Shown here: one piece after another, positions 24,748-34,666 of the stretch
Numbering within the stretch: the first letter of the stretch is position 1
How the letters are laid out: every line of letters starts with the position of its first letter
Origin: Capsaspora owczarzaki ATCC 30864
Lineage: Eukaryota; Opisthokonta; Filasterea
Length of the DNA stretch: 64,000 nucleotides
Assembly: GCF_000151315.2 (NCBI RefSeq)
Contig: NW_011887299.1
Location: forward strand, 954,885-1,018,884
Reading direction: 5' to 3'
Translations under genes and position numbers: made by a program
The notes under the pieces: model-generated
Databases searched by the model: none
The model's input: only the letters and a program-made list of their open reading frames with translations
What the model was told of the DNA's origin: nothing

Positions 24748-25346
24748 ATAACTCTACTTCAAAAAGAAGCGGCGCAAAAGACCTATCCAGTCGCGAAGGA
24801 CAAAGTTACGAAAAAATTTACGCTATCTCTGACCTGAGTTCCTCCTCCGGGACCAATGGCTTTCCCAAGGAAGGGGTGCTCCAGCATGAATTTTGGCGCG
24901 GTGCCAGTCTTTGCCTTCCTTTCAAGTATGGAAGTGCTGCCGAGGCTGGAAAGAACCCTATCACGAGAGCGATCGACTTCTGGATCAACTCTGAGCTCGG
25001 TGGGCGGTTGAACTCTTGTGTGGAGGAAGGGCCAAGGGTTCTCATATTAACCGTTTCGCAGAAGAGGGCCCTTACGCTCTCCTTGGTCCAGCCGAATGGC
25101 GAGTGATCGACTTTCGCGAACAAGGGACTCAACCTATTGCTGAAAAGAACTACATTTCTGTGGTCTTTCGAGAGGCGTTTCAAGAGGCCGATGTTCGCTT
25201 CAGCGTGCAGCAGGCTGATGGCACCTTCAAACCGAAAGTGGTCCGCATCAAGTGCGCAGGTAAGTACGTACCGCCAACAGTGTGAAAATCTACATTTGTA
25301 ACAACCCAATCTTCAAACAGCTTCATCCAACGTGTTCAACGAATAA
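24748..25346 (+). CDS. Unrecognised small gene (3' exons; start not resolved)
   Basis: Three exons fit with correct phase: 24748-24999, 25062-25259 and 25321-25346 (stop TAA). Intron 24999/25062 has ATTAAC as a possible branch site and a TTTCGCAG acceptor; the next donor is GTAAGTACG. The joined protein reads as real coding sequence: FWRGASLCLPFKYG, ITRAIDFWINSEL, EEGPYALLGPAEWRVIDF, ADVRFSVQQADGTFKPKVV, ending ASSNVFNE. An additional upstream exon at about 24458-24650 (contains VDFAVILGVPARDWRTLVD) would splice in phase through a GTGAGC donor, but I find no in-frame ATG, so the 5' end is open. I cannot name a family. The gene would be divergent from the MLKL-like gene. An overlapping minus-strand open frame (24818-25309) was judged a shadow. 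Confidence 0.45.
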
Positions 25347-25731
25347 ATCCACTTTCAAAGAGCCAAGCCGATTTTTCACTTTGTCAATCGGTGGATTGCA
25401 ATAGCCTCCAATAGCGTCCGGCGTGTGACAATCGCTGGCATCGTGTGCGACAGAGTCTGAGCGTGTCTGATTGCACTCGGTGCCATTGTCCAAATCAACG
25501 AGACTCTGAGCGGCCAAACAAGAGCTGCTCGTCAAAACCGGTTCTGTCGCGGAAGAACTGAGGCGTGCACACCGGTACTTGTCAACGCGAGTCGGCTGCG
25601 CTTTGCAACATGCTGCTCGGCAAGAAGCGCAAACGAAAAAGCTTGCTATTCACAATACAAAAACTCGAAACAAACAACAGCTCAAACGGAATCCAAAGAC
25701 AAAACGAAAGCATCACCGCACCTCCCCGCGC
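25347..25731. other. Intergenic region, nothing recognised
   Basis: About 385 bp between the 3' ends of two convergent genes. No long open frame with recognisable content and no RNA gene seen. Confidence 0.5.
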
Positions 25732-26577
25732 TCAATACCAGTACTGGTAGACGGCGTAGATCGTGTCCGGCGGGCGGTTGATGCTGGACAGGAGGCCAGA
25801 GTCGCGGCGGGTGCGACCGGCAATCAGCTTGAACACGGGTCCGCTCTGGTCCTCGTCGCATTGCAGACACGGGTTGAGGGTGGTCGAATTTGGCGGGACG
25901 TTGCTTGGCGTGCCCTCAATCCACGCGGCGAGGCAGAGGTCGGAGCAGTGCTTGCGGGTGTTAATCCCGTTGTACATCCAAATGCGCGCGCAGTTCTCCG
26001 TAAAGCCAATCTTGATGAGGCACTTGAGCGACTCTTCCTGCGAAATGTAGGTGAGCGCGCAGCACTTGCGGACGGGGTCGGTGAGGTTTGGGTCTTGCAT
26101 GTAGACGGCCATGTCCTGGGCGCTCGAGCAGTACCCGCACGGGTGCAGGTGGGTCACGTAGGCGCCGTCGTTGCTCGCGGCGGTCGGGTCGGTGTACGTC
26201 TGCAGCACATAGTTGGTGCGGTTGGTCGGGTCGGGGTACTTTGCGGCACACACAAAGTCCGGCAGCGTCGTGTTGATGGTCGGGTCGTTGTACGGGTCGC
26301 TCGTCAGCGGCGGCAGCGGGTTGAGCAGCACCTTGGCAAAGAAGGCCTCGTACACGGTCGAGTTGTAAGTCGGCGGGTCGAACGCGCTCGTTGTTCCAAT
26401 CACAGCGGCAGCCATCACCATTGCAACGGCAGCGAGCAGCAGGGTTGGCGTGGTTGTCGCTGTCATTGTCGTCGTCGTCATTGTCGTCGGCGTGGTGGCG
26501 GCGGTGCAGCGACGACGGATTGAAAAAATCATGTGATGTTTTTGAGAGCGATTTCGCACGAATGAGATTGCGTTCAA
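25732..26577 (-). CDS. Secreted cysteine-rich protein of unknown function
   Basis: Single-exon gene, up to 281 residues from the first ATG (26577); a downstream ATG (at MIFSIRRR) or one of those in the Met/Thr-rich stretch could be the true start. A hydrophobic segment LLLAAVAMVMAAAVIG followed by TTSA looks like a signal peptide or anchor. The mature part has about 14 cysteines (for example HPCGYCSSAQDMAVY, VRKCCALTYIS, RKHCSDLCLAAW, NPCLQCDEDQSGPVF) and several N-glycosylation sequons (NST, NTT, NRT, NLT). It ends AGRTRRDSGLLSSI...YQYWY. Disulfide-rich and extracellular by inference; I do not recall a named domain for it. Confidence 0.7.
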   Translation of the reverse strand: MNAISFVRNRSQKHHMIFSIRRRCTAATTPTTMTTTTMTATTTPTLLLAAVAMVMAAAVIGTTSAFDPPTYNSTVYEAFFAKVLLNPLPPLTSDPYNDPTINTTLPDFVCAAKYPDPTNRTNYVLQTYTDPTAASNDGAYVTHLHPCGYCSSAQDMAVYMQDPNLTDPVRKCCALTYISQEESLKCLIKIGFTENCARIWMYNGINTRKHCSDLCLAAWIEGTPSNVPPNSTTLNPCLQCDEDQSGPVFKLIAGRTRRDSGLLSSINRPPDTIYAVYQYWY

Positions 26578-26732
26578 AGGTCAACAATCACAACGAACGA
26601 CACAATGACAAGGAAAACAACAAAGAGAGAGAAACTAGACTGAGATAAAGACTTTAATAAAAAAAAAAAAAAAAAAGGCGAAAGGTGGAAAACTTGGTCG
26701 AAAATGAACAATGGGAATCTTGGAGATAAAGG

Positions 26733-29025
26733 CTACTCCCAGCCCCAGCCGTCCTCGCTCTGCACGTCGAAGGGTGAAAATGCGAAACAATGTTCATAGA
26801 GAAGAGAGAGCAAGGAGTCCCACGACAATCAGACGCAGACGGGAGAGCAGAGAGGAACAACAAGTGAGTCTCTGAAACCAGCATGTTCACAACATCGCAA
26901 GTTGAGCAAAAAAAGAAGTCTTACCGCGTCAGCATCATCTTGAGCGGCAACTAGCAGGGACGAGCCGGCCGAAATCAGTGTTGGCGATGGGGATGCCACG
27001 AAATCGTCCTCTCGGGACTGAACAGAAATCGATGATGAACTCCATTGCTCGCTTCCATGGTCGCTCGAAGCCACAGCAGCTGTCGATGGAGACGGGACTG
27101 CAAACGACGTTTGCAATACAGCAGCATCATTCACACTCGACGCAGGATTTTGATTGGTTTGCATCTCAAGGAAGGATCCAGAAAACGGCACAGATGTCGA
27201 AGACGTCGGAACACTTTGCGAGACGAAGGACGACGTGCCACTACCGAGCAGCGCTTTGGCTGTGGCGTTCACCAAAACCGGCGCAGTGTAGACGGGCTCC
27301 ATGTCAGCGAAAAAGTCAAACTCTTTCTTGGCCGGCTCTGGCTTGGAGGGTGTGCCGGTTGCAGGTGCAGAGCCATCCAAGCCATTGTGAGTCGCGAGCT
27401 TGTTCCCATGCGAGTGAGCCACACTCGCTCCAGGCGGATTTGTCGGCACGCCTTCGGCAGGGACAGCGCTGCGAGGTGGCTCGGCACTGCTACGGCCGAG
27501 GCGCATTCCGCCAGAGGGAGAAGCCACCGGCACCGGACTGGCCTGCGGTGTGGCTGACAATTGTCGACTGGGCGTCTTGGAGCTTGTCATTTCGGAAGCA
27601 CCAGGTGAAGGGGACAAACCAACCGAGGAGACTGGCGCGCTGTCCATGTCTTCGTACACTTCGTCGTCGCTCTGTGCATCTCCCGCAGTGTGACTGAGGT
27701 CAATGGTGGGGCTGACAATAACAGACGAGCCATTCTCAACGCGATGGCCATTCAATGGTGCAGACGCGGGTTCGGCTTCGTCGAGCGAAGCAGGATGATG
27801 CCCGCTTTCTCGCGCCTTCCGCCTTGATTCTGCTCGAAGTTTCATTTGAGCCTGCTTCTCAGCCATTCGCTCCTTCCGTTTCACACGTTCGATTTCCAGC
27901 TGCGCAGCTCGTTGTTCTTCCATCTCGAGGTCTACTTGAGTCGGCTGAGCCGGGACTTGCGTGCCTGAAGAGCACAAAGCAAGAAAGAGCATCAGGTGAG
28001 GATTAGCTGGAGATGAGCAAATAAAAAAGAGGGCCCAGCTCAACTCAACTTACTGGCAGCTTGGTTTGTAGAGTCATCGTCATCAAAAGCGACAGATTCA
28101 AAGTCGTCCCAGCCGGCGACACTTGCGGCAGCTGGTGGCCGGTTTGCTCGCTGGCTCTCGCGAGATTCTCTGGCAGCTTTGACGGATGGGAGAGAGGCGA
28201 AAAAGAGGTGTCCTTGAGGCTAATGTTGAGCCCAAAGAAAGCAAAGTGAGGTTGTTTCAGATGGTCACTTGTGCGAGTCAGAATGGAAGAACGCGCAGCA
28301 TACCTTCGTCTGACCGTCGCTCGGCCGTGATACTCGCTGTCGGAATATGGCAGAGCGCGGACCAAGTGCTGGAATCACAGACTGGCCCTTCAGGAGCGGC
28401 ACGAGATGAACTAGGGCTGAAAGGGTGGAGCTCACGACGTTGTCGCTTGAATCGGATAACGCAGCCACCATCTGCCAGAGCACCAAGCATTTTATGCGCG
28501 CGTGAGATCCTGTTGGCTACTACCCGACGAGCACCACTACAAAAACAAACAAACAAACAAACAAACAAACAAACAAACAAACAAAAAGGCCGTTGAACTC
28601 ACCGGAGGCAAAACGACCTGTTGCAGGGAAGTAACATCCATCAAATGTGCAAACAGATGCAAGTGTGCCATCAACATGCCCCAGATTTCCACTTCGCGAA
28701 GGGCAAAGAGAGGCGTGATGCGGGGCAGAATCTTTGCCACAAAGGTCGGCTCGTCAATCAATGGCGACACGGTGAGTTGCTTGCCATTCACCACAACAGC
28801 CACTTCTTCCCGGAAGTCAGGCTTGCGTGGCGTTAACAGATGCGGAAGGCATGAAAGCACGCAGGGGTCCATGAGTGTCCGACGGCTAACAAGGTGTGGC
28901 AAAATCAACCTGAGAAAGATGCCCTCGTCCAGCTGCGCAGCGCGGAGATGCAATGTTCTGTGTCGGAAAAAAGAAGCAGTCGTGAGTGATAAATTGGAAA
29001 GCACTCATGCGGGAGCGTAAAAACC

Positions 29026-29058
<33 letters not shown>

Positions 29059-30417
29059 ACAAGCGTCTCGTACTCGAAAAACTCGAGCTTGGTCTCGTGG
29101 GGCTCGACGGCGAGGTTGGTTAGGACTCTGAGCATCACCAGCAGATTATTCTCACGGAAGAAGGAGAACTCCTCGGCCACTGAGAGGGGCTTTCGGCAGT
29201 CGTCCGCGACAGTAAACTCGGCTGCACAGTCCTCCACCATTTGTGCCGCCGAGGGTGATAGGGAATCGCCGTGGTCGGATGATGAGGTCACGGACAACAC
29301 TTCAGCAACAAGGGTTGCAAATCCATAGCTGTCTGTAGCGTAGGGCACGTGTATTGAAAGTGGCGCCTCAAAGTTTGGCTGCGACATAACAAAAAAATTG
29401 CAAACGTTGCCGCAAGTGAGCACAAACAAAGAGGGATGAAGTTTTCCTGGCCATCAAGATACTCTACCTGCGTCTCTTCTGGCGGAACGCTGCGTTTGGC
29501 ACGAAACGGCCGCGTGCTGTCGAGATAGGCTTTGGTAGCGCTCGGAAAGGGAACTGCAAACTCGAGGCTACCGAGGCGCCAGCCGCCGTCCATGGAGCTG
29601 ACAAAGATTGCACTCTCAGACAGGTTGTTATGCGCCATCGAGCACTGATCGTGCAGGAAAATCAGCGCCTTGAGGACACGATACAGCCCAACGACAATCT
29701 CGTCGACGGACAGCGTCGCGAGAACCTGGGCGAGTGGCACGACGGGCTCCGTCACCAACCGAATCTCGTCGTCGGTGGTTTCCGACTGGACAAATTTGAT
29801 GATGGATGGGTGTCTTAGAATTTTCAGTTTCTGTGTCAAGATTTCGCGGGGGAAAAGAACGAGAAGTCTCGAAAAGATGAGCGTGATGTTCCGATCGTCC
29901 TCACAGCCCAAATCCCCGACGCAAAAAAATCAAAACTCTCATAGATCCACTGAATCCATTGCAGCAGACTGAAGCACTCTCATGCACACGCGCGCAGGGG
30001 GTCGACAAGGGAAGCGCTGCAGAAGTAGGATTGTTGGCATACATGCAAGTGGTTTTGGACGGCCGCCTTGATCGCAGGCGGATCGCGCGGGTTGATGCTG
30101 TGCACAAACAGCGTCACTGGCACGGCTGACGAGGGATCGACATCCGTCGCGTTGGCCGCTGCCGAGGCAGGATTCGTCGTCGTCATCACAGCAGAGGAAG
30201 ACGACCCGATCGGAGACGGCTTTGCGGCGTCCGACAGCCCGGAGCCAGAGCCGTCTCTGTCATGAAGACTGCGAGATGCGCCACCCGAGACAATGATCGA
30301 GGCGGCGTCGCCCTCTGCGCAGGCCTCCGAGATGGTCCACAGCCGCCGCGCTGCAACGTCCTGAGTGACGAGCGTGCGCCCGGGCTCGACGCCGTGCTTG
30401 GACGACGAACCGCCCAT
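26733..30417 (-). CDS. SCY1-like pseudokinase (SCYL family)
   Basis: Eight exons on the minus strand: 30417-30043, 29830-29468, 29378-29074, 28957-28603, 28471-28304, 28219-28054, 27964-26925, 26759-26733; 932 residues, phases agree. Kinase-like fold: PVTLFVHSINPRDPP (N-lobe without the ATP-binding lysine), KLKILRHPSIIKFV, LVTEPVVPL, then HNNLSESAIF where HRD should be and GSLE where DFG should be, so it should be catalytically dead, as in SCYL proteins. HEAT-type helical repeats follow (ILPHLVSRRTLMDPCVLSCL, TLSALVHLVPLLKG). The C-terminal tail has GWDDFESVAFDDDD, a charged coiled coil (LEMEEQRAAQLEIERVKRKE) and ends SEDGWGWE from a 27-nt last exon. SCYLs act in COPI/clathrin Golgi traffic. 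SCYL1 and SCYL3 are the closest in layout. The intron at 28472-28602 carries a (CAAA)n microsatellite. Confidence 0.88.
28540..28585. repeat. (CAAA)n microsatellite
   Basis: About eleven units of CAAA on the plus strand within a SCYL intron. Confidence 0.9.
29025..29060. repeat. (CAA)n microsatellite
   Basis: About ten CAA units inside the next SCYL intron, between exons ending at 28957 and starting at 29074. Confidence 0.9.
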
Positions 30418-31008
30418 GGTTTCTGAGGAAGAGCACGAACAAGTAGAGCAAGAGTGAAAGGCGACAAAAAGAATGGGTGGAGGGAAGGGCTCAAAGCCAA
30501 AGAATTGGGAGCGAAGGATCAAAGAAAAAACCAAGACTGTTCTGTGTGTGATGATGGTGACTTTTGAGCGAATGGTGTAGAATAGATCGATGTAGATTTA
30601 TAGTGTGATCCCAACACAACGCGATTGGTTACAGTGTTGCCAGCATCCGTTTGAGGAAAGGGACAGACAAAAGGTACAGTACTCTCGTGTTTGTCGCATT
30701 GTTGCGAGGATCTAGATCTATGCGGGTTGTGAGATGCCAAGGAGCATACAAAAGGTCCTGGAGGAGGGTCGCAGAATATCGCGATAGAGGTGCACTGGGG
30801 TAGCATCGTCAGAAACGGATTGCCAGTAAATGAAAGCACCAACAATCCGCGTTCGCGGCTTCGTCGACGCCCAGTCCAAGACCACAATTGCCGCCTAGGC
30901 GCATCTATTGCCCGTCGTGTAGCTGACTCGCTCTCATCGCTGTGGGAGGACGGTTGGAACACGGAAAGTACTTTACAATTCAATTTATTGGCCCCCCCCC
31001 CCCACCTC
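30418..31008. other. Intergenic region between SCYL start and URA3 stop
   Basis: About 590 bp on the minus-strand side carrying the 3' UTR of the decarboxylase gene and the promoter of the SCYL gene. A run of C (about 30992-31003) lies just past the decarboxylase stop. No gene seen. Confidence 0.5.
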
Positions 31009-31980
31009 TCACAAGGCCTGAACGCGAGCCAGGTATGCTGCCCAGCCTGCTTGCTTGTAGGCGATTGCCGAGGCCACCGGATCGGCAGCAGTGTAGACAC
31101 CACGCCCCACAATCAGCACATCGCTGCCCGTCTCGACGGCTTGTGCGGGAGTGCGGTATTGCTGGCCTGTCGCGTCGCCGCTCACAGTCAGATTGATTCC
31201 TGGCGTCATGGTGATGAACGACGCGTCATCCGGGATTGGTGCACGCTGGGCGATAAAGCCAATCACGAAATCTACTCAGGTGTGTGTGGATTGGTTAGTG
31301 ATTCAAGAAGCGATCATGCGGTTCATTTTCGCGGAGAGAGAGAGGGAGAGAATCGTACCCTTATGTTGCTTGGCCATCTCGATCGATGCGCGAGTGTATT
31401 CACCCTGTGTGGGACGACAAAATGTTGGTGTGTTAGAATGGGGCAACAAGCAACAGTGAACTCTGACAAAATCAACCCAATATCAACGCGTGTATACCGT
31501 GGCGAGCGAGCCGGCAGAGCTCATTTCAGCGAGCAGCAGCAGACCACGACCACGCGGCAGACCGACTTCTTTGAGACCCTGGACGATGCCTGGGCCGGGC
31601 ACTGTGTGCGCGTCGACAATGTCGGCCCACTCGACGATTCGGTGGACGCCGTCGCGGTACTGGTGCTTGACCGTGTTGCCAATGTCGGCAAACTTGCGGT
31701 CCTCAAACACGACAAAGCCATGCTTGTCTGCAAGCGGGCGCAGCTTGGCCGCGAACGCGTCGGCCGTGGTGAAGTCGCTCAGGATGTCCACATGCGTCTT
31801 GAGCACGCAGATGTGCGGTCCCAGCACGTCCGCAATGTGGAGCAGCTCGGCGACCGTCGTCACGTCCGCAGCCACGGCCAGGTTGGTCTGCTTGCGCACC
31901 ATCAGCTCAAACAGGTGCTTGGTGGTCGGGTTGGTCGCCGCCGCCGCGCGCTGCTCAAAGCTCGTCGTTGCTGTGGCCAT
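31009..31980 (-). CDS. URA3: Orotidine-5'-phosphate decarboxylase, stand-alone
   Basis: Converts OMP to UMP, the last step of de novo pyrimidine synthesis. Exons on the minus strand: 31980-31498, 31404-31359, 31271-31009; 263 residues, the length of fungal URA3 (about 265). Catalytic set seen: D39 (AAD), K61 (VLKTHVDIL), and the D94-x-K96-x-x-D99 motif in [17 protein letters not shown]. Phosphate-site segments GFIAQR, TPGI and [12 protein letters not shown] are present. There is no orotate phosphoribosyltransferase domain in front, unlike the fused UMPS of animals; the N-terminus ([20 protein letters not shown]) resembles monofunctional fungal enzymes. All residues needed for catalysis appear intact. 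Confidence 0.96.
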
Positions 31981-33601
31981 GGTTTGAGTGTGTTCGATTG
32001 ACACGATTTTTGGACTGAGAAGAATGACGCAGAGTCTGAGAATCAGAGAATGCCAAACCCCTCAAGCGTGCAGGGGGTAAAGTCACAGTCAAAGTCAAAG
32101 TCGGAAGGGGGAGGGGGTCCGAGGATGTGTTGTCGGACAAGTCGGAACGAAACACGATTGCGACCGTCTCCTGCCTTTGCTTTGCTTGCCGTCATCTCAC
32201 TAGTTCAACTGCAGGAGATAATTGCTCCAAAGTTCGAGGTCTTTGATCGACCTTTTGAGTTGACAGCGCGCGCTGGACCGTGGGCTGCGCATGGCGTTGC
32301 CGAAATGGCAATCTGGCGGCGTTCGCTTCAACCGTTGGCTCGTCCACACAGAAACCAACCAAACTGGCTTGGCTTTTGAAGCACAGGCAGTCGAGTTCGT
32401 GACTGGGATGGAGGACGACAAGGAGGAGGCTTTTGCTGGAAGCTGATTCGCTGCTGGAAAAACCCATAAAAAGCAAAGCTCAGCGCGGATGCCACATACA
32501 GCCACACCTCCGGCCTCTCGGCCACGCACGTGTGGTCACTCTGACTGCCATGAGCAAGTTGCCGTGCTCGTGTACTCGGAGGGAGCAAGGGGGGGAGGAG
32601 GACGCCTCAGCGTCGTCTCAGCGCAGTCATAGCAACTCAGCTGGCGTTTGGTTTTTTATCAACCAGCCACCCTGCAGTGGGCTCTGCTCGCCTCTCCCCC
32701 TCCGCCTTCCCTGGCTCACTGGGTTGTCTCCAGCAATGACCCAATGGAACGCAACAGCGGCGGGTCACGGGGAGGGAAGACCGAAAAAAAAGTGGAAAAT
32801 CCAAATTCGAAATCATTCACAACGTCACTCGGCTTGATTTGGGTTAAATCAGTCCAACACTTTTAAAGGGATTTTTTCTGTGAGTTTGCATGACCCGCAA
32901 CACGAGTCGCCATTCCCACCACCCCCCGACTCCGACTCCTTCTCTTCCACTCGTTGGCGACTTTGCCAGCTGCGTTCTAGTTGTGCTGGTTTGCTGTCGT
33001 GTGGTGCTGCTGCCTTGAACGGCGCTGCAGAAGAAAAGAAAAAAAGGGAAAAAAAAAAAAGGGAAAAAAAAGCGAATTGCAACCTCAGCTGCTCCAGACC
33101 TCCAAGCAACAACCCGAAAGCGAATGCACGCTCTTGCGGCTGGCTTGGAAAGCAGTGTGTCTGTGGCAGTGCGAGAGGCGGTGGAGAGCGTCCATGGCAG
33201 TGAGCGCGGCAGAGAGACGAGGTCGGGAACAAGACGTGTCGGAAATGGAAAAAAAAAAAAAAAAAAAAAGGGCGATCGGTCATTTTTGGTTTCCTCCCTT
33301 TCCCTCCCTTCTTCGCTCTCCTCTCTGCTCCTGTCACACTTGTCCTGCCACCTCACTCGCAAAACAAAAAAAAGGACAGAGCTGGGGTTGAACGCAGCGC
33401 AAGAGTGGCTGAGCGACAAAAACCATGACAACGATAGGGGAAAAAAAAAAAGAAACAATTTGCTGGAGAAAAAAAAAAAAAAGCAACCCAGACAGCCAAA
33501 GCGATCTTTGTCGATCTTGTCTCATTTGGTTCCCTGTCAATCTGTTTTTGGGGTTTTGGTTACAAAATAGGAAACAAACAACAAGCTTGCAAATTTCAAC
33601 C
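31981..33601. other. Bidirectional 5' intergenic region
   Basis: About 1.6 kb between the divergent decarboxylase and CG-1-like genes. A poly-A run (about 33249-33269), AG-rich tracts near 33035-33070, and pyrimidine-rich DNA near 33290-33340 are present. The frames found here (for example minus strand 32192-32588) are mutually overlapping and low in quality; I see no supported gene. Promoters and 5' UTRs of both genes must lie here. Confidence 0.5.
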
Positions 33602-34666
33602 ATGGCGACCACATCTGCAACTCTGATGGTCCTTGACCACAGGCAGGGAGCCGTCAACGGCATTGCCCAATCCAACCACCAGCTCGTCGATGTGCAAGTT
33701 ACCCAATCGCCTGTCGATCTGCCGGCCACTCGGCAGTCAAAGTGGGTCAAGTCCGCGCGTTTCAATGCCGCTCAATGCGCACAAGGAATCAAAAAGGTGT
33801 ACGAGTGCAACCTGACCCCGAAAGAGCGCGTGCTGATTCAAGATGAAGCCGTCTTCCTTTTCTTCAATGGAGGCAAAAACACGGCTACAGGCAAAAACAA
33901 GCGCGCTGTTCACTGCAACAACAAGAAGAAGTGCGCTCGCTGGCGTGACGGATACAAGTACAGGAAGGCGCACAACACTTCCACTGACGGTGGCATGGTC
34001 TACCCGCCGATTGATCCAAATGGATTGTTCAAGACACTCTACCAGATCGACGACGACAAGGTGCTTGTGCGCTACACCAAGGAGACGCCGACCGTGCTGG
34101 CTGCCAAGCCTGCGACTCGCACGTCGCCCAAGGCTTGTCCGTCGGATCGCAACTCGCGCGCTTCCCCTGTGCGCCCGCCAACTCCCGTCACCGAGTCCGA
34201 GTCCGAGATCGAGGATTCCGAGGACGATGACAGCATCGGTGGGTCGGACGTCCCTATGTGCGACAGCCCAGCCTCGATTGTTGGCTCCGAGGTGGCTGAC
34301 ATGGCGGTCCTCGCTGCCGATGACCGTCGTGTCCGCTCCCCGTGCCACGAAATGCAGTCCTTGCCGACTGCAACCCTCACTGTCCCTGGACTTTCTGGGG
34401 AACCTAAGGAATGGGACGTGGCCACGCTCAGGCTTGCTGCGGATGCGGAACTTCACGTCAGGGACTTTTCCCATTCTGACCCGAGCCAGTTTCAGAACGA
34501 CGTGGAACTGGATCGCCCGTTCCTCAACCACGCCTCGACCGTTGGTTCTGAAGTGAGTGACGAGACCTTGAATGACCCGCACTTTGATTTGGTCCGCCTA
34601 GTTGCGCCAGACCTTACGGACGACAACAACATTGCGTCCTGTCTTTATGAATTTTATTGCTTCTGA
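33602..34666 (+). CDS. Possible divergent CG-1-domain DNA-binding protein
   Basis: Single exon, 354 residues. ATG at 33602 has a strong context (CAACCATGG); an in-frame ATG at 33425 would add a Lys-rich unlikely leader. Residues 45-160 form the only ordered-looking region: KWVKSARFNAAQC, FLFFNGG, a basic KNKRAVHCNNKKKCARWRDG, KYRKAHNT and YQIDDDKVLVRYTKE. The order LF-N ... W-R-DG ... K-x-x-H ... Y-x-L/I ... LV-YY/RY recalls the CG-1 domain of CAMTA transcription factors, which has KDGHNWRKKKDGKTV-x-E-x-H and YW-L-x6-ILVHY. This is a weak pattern match. The rest is Ser/Asp/Glu-rich and disordered. There are no ankyrin or IQ motifs, so it would be a truncated or highly divergent relative. Confidence 0.5.
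   Translation: MATTSATLMVLDHRQGAVNGIAQSNHQLVDVQVTQSPVDLPATRQSKWVKSARFNAAQCAQGIKKVYECNLTPKERVLIQDEAVFLFFNGGKNTATGKNKRAVHCNNKKKCARWRDGYKYRKAHNTSTDGGMVYPPIDPNGLFKTLYQIDDDKVLVRYTKETPTVLAAKPATRTSPKACPSDRNSRASPVRPPTPVTESESEIEDSEDDDSIGGSDVPMCDSPASIVGSEVADMAVLAADDRRVRSPCHEMQSLPTATLTVPGLSGEPKEWDVATLRLAADAELHVRDFSHSDPSQFQNDVELDRPFLNHASTVGSEVSDETLNDPHFDLVRLVAPDLTDDNNIASCLYEFYCF

Noticed and set aside
24818-25309. Minus-strand open frame of 163 codons
   Set aside because: The plus strand gives three phase-consistent exons with branch-like and donor/acceptor signals in the same place; the minus frame has no motifs and no splice context.
32192-32588. Overlapping minus-strand frames between URA3 and the CG-1-like gene
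   Set aside because: Different frames compete without splice signals in phase, and no conserved motif is present.
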